A stretch of DNA of 32,121 nt. It comes from Actinomycetota bacterium (lineage in GTDB: Bacteria; Actinomycetota; CADDZG01; JAHWKV01). The position numbers were made by a program, and so were the translations under genes. Position 1 is the stretch's first letter. Each line of letters begins with the position of its first letter. The DNA is taken from contig DASTUJ010000191.1 in the NCBI GenBank assembly GCA_035759705.1, positions 1 through 32,121 of the forward strand, given 5' to 3'. Under the pieces are notes generated by a model that did not search any database, was not told the DNA's origin, and saw only the letters and a list, made by a program, of their open reading frames with translations. Shown here one piece after another: positions 1-7,653 of the stretch.

Positions 1-1813
1 CGTCACGGCTTACGTCGACGCTGCCGGCAGAACACCCGTCACCACCGTCGGCACCGAGCTCGGCGGCCAGGTGCTGACCCACGGCATCTACGACTCGGCC
101 GCGGGAACCTTCGGCATCACGGGAACCCTCACGCTCGACGCCGAGGGCGACCCCAACGCCGTCTGGATATTCAAGGCGGCCTCAACCCTGATCACCGGCT
201 CAGGGAGCAACGTGAACCTCATCAACGGCGCCAGCCCGTGCAACGTCTTCTGGGTGGTAGGCAGCTCGGCAACCCTCGGCACCGCCTCGACCCTTCGGGG
301 GACGATCCTGTCCCTTGCTTCGATCACGATGACCACCGGCGCAACGCTGGAGGGTCGGGCGCTGGCCCGAAACGCAGCAGTGACCCTGGACACCAACACC
401 ATCACCAACGATTGTGCAGGGGCCGGCCCGGGCGAGCCCACCGTCACCACACAGGTGTCCGCTGCCCAGGTGACGGTCGGCGGCGCCGTAACCGACACCG
501 CGACGGTGACCGGCCTGGCCGCATCGCCCGATCGCGGCAGCCTCGTGTTCTCCGCATACGGCCCCAACGACCCAACCTGCGCCGGCCCGCCGGCCTACAC
601 CTCGGACGCAATCCCGGTCACTGCGGCAGGCAACGGCCTCTACACCTCGTCGCCGGCGTTCACGCCCAGCGCGCCCGGCACCTATCTATTCGTAGTCGAT
701 TACAACGGCGACTCGGTCAACGACGCCTTCGCCACTACCTGCGGAGCCCCCAACGAGACGGTTACCGTCATCGCCGCGCCCGTCGTCGCGCCCAGCGTCG
801 CCGTTACAAAGACCGCCGGCCCCGGCACCCTGCCCGAACCCGGGGGTGTCTTCACCTTCACCGTCGGAATGACCAACACCTCCGCTGCGCCGATAACCAT
901 CTTGACTATCACCGACAACGTCTACGGCAACCTTGCCACCGCCGCCGGCTCCACCTGTAGCACCCTGATCGGCGACATCCTGGCCCCCGGTGCGGCGGCG
1001 TCATGCACCTTCACAGGCACCTTCAACGGGAACGCGGGCGACACCGAGAACGACACGGTTACTGCGACGGTCGGCGGATCGGGCGGGCAGACGGCCACCG
1101 GATCGGACGAGGCGACCGTCTCGCTCACCGACGCCCTGCCCTCTCTAACGGTGAGCAAGACCGCAAGTCCGGTCTCCCTGCCCGAGCCCGGAGGCAACTT
1201 CACCTTCACCGTGGTCGTCACCAACACCAGCGTCGAGCCGCTCCGGATCACCTCGATAACCGACAGCATCTACGGGAACCTGGCCACCCTGACCGGCTCC
1301 ACCTGCGGCGCCGGAATCAACATGAGCCTCGCCGCGTCCCCGGGACCGAACAACTCCTTCACCTGCAGCTTCACGGTGGCCGCGATCGGTAGTAACGGGG
1401 CGCAGGAAACCGACCGGGTGACGGCAACCGGCCGGGACGACGAAGGCAACACCACATCCGGCTTCGACGAAGCAACCATCACCATCACCGCTCCGCCCGC
1501 CGGCCCGGTGATCACCCCGCCGGTGGTTCCGATTGTCCCGAGGATCCAGGTGCCGGCTGTTGTCACCCCGGTCGCTCCGGCGGCGCTGGGCGTAATCACC
1601 CCTCCGGCCGTCGCCGCCCAGACTCCGGCTCCAACCGCCGCGCCAGCGCCCGCAGTGGCAGCTCCGTCCCCGGCGGCGCCGGCCAAGGCGCTGGTCCGAA
1701 CCGGCACCGACACCCTTCCTCTGCTGGGTCTGGCCTGCAACCTGATCGTCTTCGGCTTCCTGCTGCTGAGCCCGGCAGCGAACCGCCGCCGTTACTCGAG
1801 GTCGCACACCTAA
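1..1813 (+). CDS. Ice-binding (DUF3494) surface protein, 3' part
   Basis: The reading frame is open from the left edge, so the true start and any signal peptide lie outside the window. The first ~140 visible residues match the DUF3494 ice-binding fold (landmarks: AAGRTP, LGGQVLT, GDPNAVWIF, CNVFWVVGSSATLGT, GTILSLASIT, LEGRALARNAAVTLD), a beta-solenoid used for ice binding or adhesion. An Ig-like segment follows, then two DUF11-like beta domains beginning VAVTKTAGP and LTVSKTASP, each with LPEPGG and FTFTV. A Pro/Ala-rich stretch leads to the C-terminus, where LVRTG (1691-1705), a hydrophobic segment and an RRRYSR tail resemble a sortase signal, but with V for the usual P of LPxTG. It is probably a secreted, envelope-attached protein. 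The stop interlocks with that of the convergent next gene. Confidence 0.85.
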   Translation, partial: VTAYVDAAGRTPVTTVGTELGGQVLTHGIYDSAAGTFGITGTLTLDAEGDPNAVWIFKAASTLITGSGSNVNLINGASPCNVFWVVGSSATLGTASTLRGTILSLASITMTTGATLEGRALARNAAVTLDTNTITNDCAGAGPGEPTVTTQVSAAQVTVGGAVTDTATVTGLAASPDRGSLVFSAYGPNDPTCAGPPAYTSDAIPVTAAGNGLYTSSPAFTPSAPGTYLFVVDYNGDSVNDAFATTCGAPNETVTVIAAPVVAPSVAVTKTAGPGTLPEPGGVFTFTVGMTNTSAAPITILTITDNVYGNLATAAGSTCSTLIGDILAPGAAASCTFTGTFNGNAGDTENDTVTATVGGSGGQTATGSDEATVSLTDALPSLTVSKTASPVSLPEPGGNFTFTVVVTNTSVEPLRITSITDSIYGNLATLTGSTCGAGINMSLAASPGPNNSFTCSFTVAAIGSNGAQETDRVTATGRDDEGNTTSGFDEATITITAPPAGPVITPPVVPIVPRIQVPAVVTPVAPAALGVITPPAVAAQTPAPTAAPAPAVAAPSPAAPAKALVRTGTDTLPLLGLACNLIVFGFLLLSPAANRRRYSRSHT

Positions 1814-2964
1814 CTCACGAACTCAACCTCGAGAAGGCCGGGTTCCGCAGTACCGGTCAGGAAGGCCAGCAGGCGTTGACCCTCCGCTGCCAGCTCCTCG
1901 GCTTCGTCGTCGGAGATCCGGACCATCGGCTGCAGCAGGAGGGTGGGGCGGCCGTCACGTAGCTGCGCCTTCCAGGTTCCGGAGAGGAACCCGTCCACCG
2001 AGAACATCGACCAGCTGAGCGGAAGGTTCTGCGGGGGCAGAGGCCCGGTTGCGACGTTGCGGTTCTCCGTCGCCAGCCAGGCGGCGCCCATCTTCCCCCG
2101 AAACTCCTCCGGCGCCATGCGGGAACGATCGGCGTGGGAGATGAAGACGTTGTCGTACTCGGGGAAGAACCTCGGCGGCGCCGGGGCCCCCGGGTCGGGA
2201 CGGGGAGCGTCGGGGAGGTCGAAGAGCTCTTTGCCGTTGGCATCCCGGAACGTGACCAGCTGAGGCCGCAGGCGCTCGACCACCTCCTTTAGCTTCGTGA
2301 TCCCGCACCACTGCCGGACATCGGAGACTGTCGCCGGCCCGAAGGCGGCGAGGTACCTGAGCACGACCTGGTCGATGGAGATCGCGGCTCCCGGGTCCGG
2401 GCCGGTCCAATGCTCGGTCAAGGCCCACCGGGCCTGGGCGCTTTGGCCCCACACGCCGCGGGGGGTCACCTGCACCGCCGGGATCAGAGGCAGGACGTAC
2501 TGGAGCGCGTCCGGAGCGTGGTCCGGCCACCTTTCTGCGAGCAACGCCTTGACCTCGGCCCTGGTTCGCGGCTTCTCCCGCAACAGCTCGAGTGCATCGT
2601 CCCTCACGCCGTCCAGGTCGTCGCCCAGCCTGCCGGCGAATGACCTGCCCCGGTAGGTGCGGTCGAACCACGGCTGCATCAACGGACGGAGCGCCAGAGC
2701 GTCCCGGGCGGTCACCAGGTGGATGGTGCCGCGCATCAGGCCGCACCTAACCACCTTGCGGTCGAGCATCAGTTGGGCCAGCTCGTCGGGGTCGAATCCT
2801 TCGATGCGGGACCACAGACCGGTGTATGGGTCGCCCGGAACCTGGGCCTGCTGGCCGACCAGATGCTCGACGACCTCGACGGCCGGCCGTTCCACCCTTT
2901 TGAGAAGCATCTGCCGTTCGAGTGTCGCCCGGTTCAGGGCCCGGGCGTCGAGCACTTTTGTCAT
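1810..2964 (-). CDS. Winged-helix DNA-binding domain protein (HTH_42, YcaQ/AlkX-like)
   Basis: A 384-aa protein with the pattern of the HTH_42 (PF06224) family: an N-terminal LVGQQAQVP stretch, LMRGTIHLV near residue 95, winged-helix segments in the middle, and a C-terminal FFPEYDNVFISHADRSR region. Members include the E. coli YcaQ/AlkX crosslink glycosylase and many uncharacterised actinobacterial proteins. The family assignment is firm, but the activity (DNA repair or only DNA binding) is not shown. The ATG is preceded by TAGCTT and 6 nt, which suggests a leaderless transcript and supports this start. The gene is divergent from the WYL regulator, 61 nt away. Confidence 0.8.
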   Translation of the reverse strand: MTKVLDARALNRATLERQMLLKRVERPAVEVVEHLVGQQAQVPGDPYTGLWSRIEGFDPDELAQLMLDRKVVRCGLMRGTIHLVTARDALALRPLMQPWFDRTYRGRSFAGRLGDDLDGVRDDALELLREKPRTRAEVKALLAERWPDHAPDALQYVLPLIPAVQVTPRGVWGQSAQARWALTEHWTGPDPGAAISIDQVVLRYLAAFGPATVSDVRQWCGITKLKEVVERLRPQLVTFRDANGKELFDLPDAPRPDPGAPAPPRFFPEYDNVFISHADRSRMAPEEFRGKMGAAWLATENRNVATGPLPPQNLPLSWSMFSVDGFLSGTWKAQLRDGRPTLLLQPMVRISDDEAEELAAEGQRLLAFLTGTAEPGLLEVEFVS

Positions 2965-2970
2965 GGTCCC

Positions 2971-2976
2971 AAGCTA
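2971..2976 (-). promoter_or_regulatory. Putative -10 box, leaderless start
   Basis: On the minus strand TAGCTT is followed by GGGACC and then the ATG at 2964. This TANNNT-N6-ATG layout recurs in the window. No convincing -35 was seen. Confidence 0.35.
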
Positions 2977-3025
2977 CCCCCGAACGAGGTCAGAAGCTGA
3001 CCGCAATTGGTGCAAGAATTCCTTC

Positions 3026-3997
3026 ATGAGCGACACGACATCGAGGATCCTCCGCCTCTTGTCCCTGCTGCAGACCCATCGCGACTGGTCGGGCAGTGAG
3101 CTCGCCGGGCGCCTCGAGGTAAGCCCCCGAACGATCAGGCGGGACATCGACCGGCTGCGGGAGCTCGGCTACCCGGTTTACGCCAGCGCCGGGGTCGCCG
3201 GCGGGTACCGCCTGCAAGCCGGCGCATCCATGCCGCCGCTGCTGCTGGACGACGAGGAGGCGGTGGCCATCGCCGTCGGCCTGCGCTTCGCAGCCGGCGG
3301 ATCGGTCGCCGGCATCGACGAAGCATCGGTGCGGGCCCTCGCCAAGGTCGAGCAGGTCCTCCCCTCCCGCCTGCGCCGGCAGGTGAACGCTCTCCAGACC
3401 TACACGGTTCCCATGACCTACGCCGGCAACTCCGGCCCGACGGTAGACCCGGACACCCTCATCTGCATCGTCCAGGCCTGCCGGGACCTGGAGCGGCTGC
3501 GTTTCGACTACACGGCGAAGGACGGAGCCGACACCAAGCGGCTGGTGGAGCCGCACCGCCTGGTCTCCGCCGGGCGGCGGTGGTACCTGGTGTGCTGGGA
3601 CGTCGACCGCCACGACTGGCGGACCTTTCGCGTGGATCGACTGAGTGCCTGCGAGACCCAGGGCATCCACTTCCACCCCCGTGAGCTGCCGGCCGAGGAC
3701 GCAGCCGCCTACGTCCAGAGCGCCATTGCCTCCACCTACACCCGGTACCAGCTGGTGGTGCGGCTGCACGCTCCGCTGACCGAGCTCGCCGACAAGGTGC
3801 GTTCTTCCGACGCCCAGCTGGAGGAGGTCGACGAGAACACCTGCATCCTGCGGGCAACCGGCGACTCCCTGGAGTGGCTGGCCGCCTGGATGGGTTGGTT
3901 CGGGGTCGACTTCGAGATCCTCGAGCCCCCCGAGCTGATCGACTACGTTCGGAACCTGGCGGCCCGGATGGAACGGTCCACCGGCAACGGGAGCTAG
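3026..3997 (+). CDS. HTH/WYL-domain transcriptional regulator (YafY type)
   Basis: A 323-aa protein. Residues ~5-60 are a DeoR-like helix-turn-helix (LLSLLQTHRDWSGSELA, then VSPRTIRRDIDRLRELGYPV). GGYRL follows, then a WYL domain around residues 140-220 (LVEPHRLVSAGRRWYLVCWD), whose WYL triplet is visible as W-Y-L in RRWYLV, and a C-terminal WCX-like extension. WYL domains sense nucleic-acid or other ligands; the target here is unknown. The reading frame is open further upstream but would overlap the divergent gene, and the ATG at 3026 begins exactly where homology is expected. The stop interlocks (CTAG) with the convergent DUF427 gene. Confidence 0.85.
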   Translation: MSDTTSRILRLLSLLQTHRDWSGSELAGRLEVSPRTIRRDIDRLRELGYPVYASAGVAGGYRLQAGASMPPLLLDDEEAVAIAVGLRFAAGGSVAGIDEASVRALAKVEQVLPSRLRRQVNALQTYTVPMTYAGNSGPTVDPDTLICIVQACRDLERLRFDYTAKDGADTKRLVEPHRLVSAGRRWYLVCWDVDRHDWRTFRVDRLSACETQGIHFHPRELPAEDAAAYVQSAIASTYTRYQLVVRLHAPLTELADKVRSSDAQLEEVDENTCILRATGDSLEWLAAWMGWFGVDFEILEPPELIDYVRNLAARMERSTGNGS

Positions 3998-4785
3998 GCG
4001 AAGGGTGAGTCCCGGCTGTCCTGCCTGACCCCGTCGACGTAGACGTCGACCAACTCGGAGTAGAAGGCCACGTGGTTGGCGATCAAAGAGCACTCCAGCC
4101 GGGGAAACGGGTAGCTCCAGCAAACGTTCTTCTTTCCGTCCGGAACAGACCAGTACTGCGTGGCCTTGCCTTTGTAGGGACACATGCTGGTGTGATCCGA
4201 CGGAGTCAGCCGGTCGAAACGCACATCCAGCTTGGGGATGTAGTACCGAACCGGCAGGTTGGTCTCCAGCAGCATCATGGGGCGGTTGGTCTCAGCGAGG
4301 GTCACGTCGCCCACCAACACCCGGACGTGCTTGGAGCTGCGAAGCACCTCAACGCGGTGGTACGGGTCCCTGGCGTGGCCGAAAACCTCCTCTTCCTCCT
4401 CGAAGATCGTGTCCATCCGGGCCCAGTACATCCCGATCAGCTCGCTGAGGTCCGGGCACCCGTCCGGCGATTCTTCGTAGGAGAAAAGAGCCTCCTCCAC
4501 GGTACGTGACTCCGATACCACGGCCCACACAGTGGCCGGGCCCTTCCGTCCCGCAGGCCGGTCCGACGCCTGGGGCTTCAGCAACTCCATACGGACGTCG
4601 TCCTTGGGGACGTAGACGACGGGGAGGTAGCCGGCCTCGAACATGATCTGCGCCCGGTTGCTGTCCACGACAAGCTCACCTGCTGCAAAGGCGCGGACCC
4701 GTTTGGGGGTGGGTTCGAGCCGGATGTCCTCGGGGCCGTAACGCATATGGGGGATCTGCATCTCCTCCAGGAGGAACCCGCTCAT
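3994..4785 (-). CDS. DUF427 domain-containing protein, two domain copies
   Basis: A 263-aa protein with two tandem DUF427 (PF04248) units. The first covers ~residues 29-70 (VRAFAAGELVVDS, YVPKDDVRMELL). The second covers ~residues 150-235 (VRVLVGDVTLAET, YYIPKLDVRFDRL, then CPYKGKATQYWSV). DUF427 proteins are common in actinobacteria and fungi, and their biochemical role is not established. A Shine-Dalgarno-like AGGAG lies about 11 nt before the ATG. The gene is divergent from the hydroxy-acid oxidase and convergent with the WYL gene, sharing a 4-nt stop overlap. Confidence 0.85.
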   Translation of the reverse strand: MSGFLLEEMQIPHMRYGPEDIRLEPTPKRVRAFAAGELVVDSNRAQIMFEAGYLPVVYVPKDDVRMELLKPQASDRPAGRKGPATVWAVVSESRTVEEALFSYEESPDGCPDLSELIGMYWARMDTIFEEEEEVFGHARDPYHRVEVLRSSKHVRVLVGDVTLAETNRPMMLLETNLPVRYYIPKLDVRFDRLTPSDHTSMCPYKGKATQYWSVPDGKKNVCWSYPFPRLECSLIANHVAFYSELVDVYVDGVRQDSRDSPFA

Positions 4786-4895
4786 CGATGCACCACTCCT
4801 ACGACCTGCGCTCCAACCATCCCGGCCTCCCGTGTAGACATCAGAGCCTTCCGGTGTAATCCACGGAACCGCACATTACAAGACGTCGTTGCGAA

Positions 4896-4901
4896 TATTC
4901 T
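4896..4901 (+). promoter_or_regulatory. Putative -10 box of the hydroxy-acid oxidase gene
   Basis: TATTCT lies 7 nt before the GTG at 4909, so transcription would begin at or beside the start codon. No Shine-Dalgarno sequence is visible. The -35 is weak (TTACAA at 4876 is spaced too short). Confidence 0.35.
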
Positions 4902-4908
4902 TGGCTAC

Positions 4909-5988
4909 GTGAAACCATCCGAGCTTCTCAACGTCTCCGATTTCGGCAGGGCAGCCGAAGAAGCGCTGCAGCACGACGTCTTCGACTACTACGCCGGCGG
5001 GGCCCTCGACGAATTCACCCTGAGGGACAACGTCGACGCCTGGCAACGATTGAAGTTGTATTACCGCGTGATGGCAGGGGTCGGCGAGATCGACCTGGGC
5101 ACGACAGTTCTCGGCCGGCGGGTCTCGATGCCGGTGCTGGTCGCCCCGACGGCGTTTCACAAGCTTGCCTGCACGGTCGGAGAGGTCGCAGCCGCCCGGG
5201 CCGCGGGCCGCGCCGGGACCGCCTTCTGCCTGAGCTCGCTATCGACCACCGCTATGGAGGATGTCTTCGCCGAAGCCTCCAGCCCCAAGTGGTTCCAGCT
5301 CTACATATACAAGGACCGGGGGCTGACCCGGGAACTGATCGCCCGGGCCGAGGCGGCCGGGGCGGAGGCCATAGTCCTTACCGTGGACGCGCCGGGCTGG
5401 GGGAACCGGGAACGGGATGCCCGGAACGCTTTCCGCCTGCCGCCGGGCATGACCGTTGCCAACGTCGCACCGGTCGGCAAGGGCGAATTCCCGGAGGTCG
5501 AAGGATCCGGCCTGGCAGCCTACGTGCGAACCCATTTCGAGTCGGCGCTGAGCTTCGACGACCTGGACTGGCTGTGCGCCACCACCGACCTGCCGGTGGT
5601 GGTCAAAGGCGTATGCCGGGGAGACGACGCCCGGCGCTCGGCGGAGCAGGGCGCAAAGGCGGTGATCGTCAGCAACCACGGCGGCCGGCAGCTGGACACC
5701 GCCCCGTCGACGTGCGACGCACTCCCCCACGTGATCGACCGGGTGGGGGAAGCCTGCGAGGTCTGGGTCGACGGCGGCATCCGCCGGGGCAGCGACGTCC
5801 TGAAGGCTCTCGCCATGGGCGCCGGGGCCGTGTTGGTGGGCCGCCCGGTCCTCTGGGGCCTCGCGGTCGACGGCGAGGAGGGGGCGTTTACCGTATTGGA
5901 AATCCTGCGCCGCGAACTGGAGGAAGCGATGCTCCTGTCTGGTTTCGCCACGACGGGCGAAATCGACCGGGCGATCCTTAACCCCTGA
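4909..5988 (+). CDS. FMN-dependent alpha-hydroxy-acid oxidase/dehydrogenase
   Basis: A 359-aa TIM-barrel flavoprotein of the glycolate oxidase/lactate oxidase/lactate dehydrogenase family, which oxidises L-2-hydroxy acids to 2-oxo acids. Active-site elements are visible in order: DYYAGGA near residue 24 (Tyr), WFQLYIYKD (second Tyr), VLTVDAP (Asp), a conserved Arg in NRERDAR, VVVKGV (Lys) and SNHGGRQLD (catalytic His and Arg), then WVDGGIRRGSDVLKALAMGA for FMN phosphate. The exact substrate cannot be read. The frame is open upstream to 4747, but the GTG at 4909 gives the normal N-terminus and has a -10 box at leaderless spacing. The nitronate monooxygenase follows about 50 nt later on the same strand. 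Confidence 0.85.
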   Translation: MKPSELLNVSDFGRAAEEALQHDVFDYYAGGALDEFTLRDNVDAWQRLKLYYRVMAGVGEIDLGTTVLGRRVSMPVLVAPTAFHKLACTVGEVAAARAAGRAGTAFCLSSLSTTAMEDVFAEASSPKWFQLYIYKDRGLTRELIARAEAAGAEAIVLTVDAPGWGNRERDARNAFRLPPGMTVANVAPVGKGEFPEVEGSGLAAYVRTHFESALSFDDLDWLCATTDLPVVVKGVCRGDDARRSAEQGAKAVIVSNHGGRQLDTAPSTCDALPHVIDRVGEACEVWVDGGIRRGSDVLKALAMGAGAVLVGRPVLWGLAVDGEEGAFTVLEILRRELEEAMLLSGFATTGEIDRAILNP

Positions 5989-6025
5989 CGCCAAATCGGC
6001 TCTGGATGGAGCCAACCTGCGGTGC

Positions 6026-6031
6026 TAGGTT
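6026..6031 (+). promoter_or_regulatory. Putative -10 box of the nitronate monooxygenase gene
   Basis: TAGGTT is followed by six bases and then the ATG at 6038, which is leaderless spacing. A small inverted repeat (GGCTC 5998-6002, GAGCC 6009-6013) sits where the -35 would be. Confidence 0.35.
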
Positions 6032-6037
6032 GGGCCC

Positions 6038-7033
6038 ATGGCAAGCGTCCTCCGGACCCTTCTATGCGACCTGTTGCAGATTGAGGTTCCCGTAATCCAG
6101 GGAGCGATCGGCGGCCCCTGGGATGTGTCGTCGCAGATGATAGCGGCGGTGTCCAACGCCGGAGGCCTGGGAAGCATCTCCGCCACCCTCAAGACGCCGG
6201 AGCAGATCGAGCGCCAAATCAGCGAGGTCCGGCAGATGACCGACAAACCCTTCGCCGTGAACCACACCCGCCGGCCTTTCAACGAGGAGGCGTTCCGGGC
6301 GACGCTGGCCGCGGCTCCGGCAGTCATCTCTTTCGCCCAGGGCGATCCGGGGGACCTGGTGGATCGGGCCCACGACGCCGGCGCCAGGTTTCTGCACCAG
6401 GTGGCTACTGTCGCGCAGGCGCGCATCGCCAACCGGGCGGGAGCAGACGTAATCATCGCTCAGGGAGGAGAGGCGGGGGGATTCGGAGGGTCGATCGGGA
6501 CCATGACCCTGGTTCCCCAGGTGGTGGACGCCGTCGCACCGACGCCCGTGGTTGCGGCCGGCGGGATTGCCGACGGTCGCGGTCTTGCGGCCGCCTTGAT
6601 CCTGGGGGCCGCGGGGGTCAACATCGGCACCCGTTTCCTGGCATCCGTCGAGTGCGCAGTCAGCGAGGAGTGGAAAAGCCTGATCGTTGCTTCCGAATCG
6701 GAGGACGTGGTGAAGATCAACTTCGCAGAGTCCGTCGTGCCGCCGATGACCGAGGGAGGGTGGCCGGCGATCCCACGATCTCTCAGGACCGAATTCATCG
6801 ATGAGTGGAATGCCCGGCTGCCCGAGGTCGCCGAAAACGCCGGGCATCTGAGGGCCGAGCTCGGTGAGGCAATGCGCAGCGGCTTGGCTCACCGGCTCAT
6901 CCCGCTGGCGGGGCAGACTGCGGGACAGATTGCCGAGGTTCTCCCCGTGGCCGAAATCATGCAGCTTCTGGTCGGCCAGGCGGAGAGCGCCCTTTTGGGG
7001 TGGCGGCGAGATGCCGGAAGCATGGATGCGTAG
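6038..7033 (+). CDS. Nitronate monooxygenase / 2-nitropropane dioxygenase family
   Basis: A 331-aa FMN TIM-barrel protein of the NPD/NMO family. Landmarks are VPVIQGAIGG at the N-terminus, VSNAGGLGSISA near residue 40, FAVNHTRR, GADVIIAQGGEAGGFGGS around residue 140 (the conserved active-site His region reads IAQGGEAGG here), PVVAAGGIADGRGLAAALILGAAGVNIGTRFLA, and a C-terminal helical region. Members oxidise nitronates or serve as enoyl reductase-like enzymes. The usual H in the QGxEAGGH motif is F (GGF), so the substrate may differ from classical NMO. It is probably transcribed alone from the -10 box at 6026. Confidence 0.8.
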   Translation: MASVLRTLLCDLLQIEVPVIQGAIGGPWDVSSQMIAAVSNAGGLGSISATLKTPEQIERQISEVRQMTDKPFAVNHTRRPFNEEAFRATLAAAPAVISFAQGDPGDLVDRAHDAGARFLHQVATVAQARIANRAGADVIIAQGGEAGGFGGSIGTMTLVPQVVDAVAPTPVVAAGGIADGRGLAAALILGAAGVNIGTRFLASVECAVSEEWKSLIVASESEDVVKINFAESVVPPMTEGGWPAIPRSLRTEFIDEWNARLPEVAENAGHLRAELGEAMRSGLAHRLIPLAGQTAGQIAEVLPVAEIMQLLVGQAESALLGWRRDAGSMDA

Positions 7034-7045
7034 CCCGCTCCCGTC

Positions 7046-7071
7046 GTTTTGCCCATCCAGGGAACGGGTAG
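7046..7071 (+). promoter_or_regulatory. SigB/SigF-like stress promoter
   Basis: GTTT (7046-7049), a 16-nt spacer and GGGTAG (7066-7071) match the actinobacterial general-stress sigma pattern GTTT-N15-17-GGGTAT. It lies about 40 nt before the small gene at 7112. Confidence 0.45.
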
Positions 7072-7111
7072 CTACAAACAAGGAACATACCGACGACTGA
7101 GGAGGCATTCC

Positions 7112-7318
7112 ATGGTAGAGGAAGCCAAAGACGCAGCGGGCGACCCGGTAATCACTCCCAAAGGCCGGCACCGCCCAGAGGGTATGGGCGTAGACGTGCC
7201 CGACGACATCGAACTCCCGCACGGCATTACGGATACCCAGACCACGCCCAAAAACGACCCGAACGTCGAGTTCGGCGGAGACGGCAAGTCGAGCCAGGCG
7301 GTCCCGGGAACCGTTTAG
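7112..7318 (+). CDS. Small hydrophilic protein of unknown function
   Basis: A 68-aa acidic, glycine/proline-rich protein with no predicted membrane segment and few hydrophobic residues, so it is probably disordered. I recognise no family. A strong Shine-Dalgarno (GAGGAGG, 7 nt before the ATG), a SigB/SigF-like promoter upstream and a perfect 11-bp terminator hairpin just downstream together mark a real, independently transcribed gene. By analogy small hydrophilic proteins under general-stress control often protect against desiccation or osmotic stress, but that is inference only. The opposite-strand neighbour is an equally small, strongly basic protein. Confidence 0.65.
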   Translation: MVEEAKDAAGDPVITPKGRHRPEGMGVDVPDDIELPHGITDTQTTPKNDPNVEFGGDGKSSQAVPGTV

Positions 7319-7333
7319 ATCTCAAAGCTCCAC

Positions 7334-7365
7334 AGGCCGCCCGCAATGCGGGCGGCCTTTGGTTT
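7334..7365 (+). terminator. Rho-independent terminator
   Basis: AGGCCGCCCGC (7334-7344), loop AAT, GCGGGCGGCCT (7348-7358) form a perfect 11-bp stem followed by TTTGGTTT. It ends the 7112 gene and sits directly against the stop of the convergent lysine-rich gene. Confidence 0.85.
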
Positions 7366-7513
7366 ATGCGGCCTTTTTGACCTTCTTGTTGACCTTCTTG
7401 GCGGCCTTGTCCTTCCTGGCTTTTTTCCTCAGGTCCTTCACCGCCTTGCGGGCCTTCCTCAAGGTTTTCTTCGCCTTCCTCAAGGCTTTGTTGCCGCCCT
7501 TCTTTCCGGACAT
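7364..7513 (-). CDS. 49-aa lysine-rich basic protein
   Basis: This short gene encodes 49 residues, nearly half of them Lys or Arg, arranged as KK/RK pairs every three to four residues (ALRKAKKTLRKARKAVKDLR, then KKARKDKAAKKVNKKVKKAA). That spacing gives an amphipathic, very basic helix like the tails of histone H1-like or nucleoid proteins. A good Shine-Dalgarno (AAAGGAAG) stands 5 nt before the ATG and the gene ends 6 nt from the terminator hairpin. Upstream on the minus strand, GGGTAG with GAGT 15 nt before it resembles a SigB-type promoter. Nucleic-acid binding is likely; the partner is unknown. Confidence 0.7.
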   Translation of the reverse strand: MSGKKGGNKALRKAKKTLRKARKAVKDLRKKARKDKAAKKVNKKVKKAA

Positions 7514-7610
7514 GGGGCTTCCTTTCTTCCGTTGATTGTTGGGTTCCTACCCCAATCGCCGAAGGCCACTCCGGCGGGTGTTCCCAGGTCGCATCCAAAA
7601 AGAAGTTTGT

Positions 7611-7638
7611 AGGGAGTATCCCTCCGGGCCGGTCCGGC
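7611..7638 (+). promoter_or_regulatory. Two short inverted repeats before the acidic membrane protein
   Basis: AGGGA-GTA-TCCCT (7611-7623) and GCCGG-T-CCGGC (7628-7638) lie 16-43 nt before the ATG at 7654. They may be operator sites; no clear -10/-35 pair was found. Confidence 0.3.
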
Positions 7639-7653
7639 GGTTACTGATACGAG

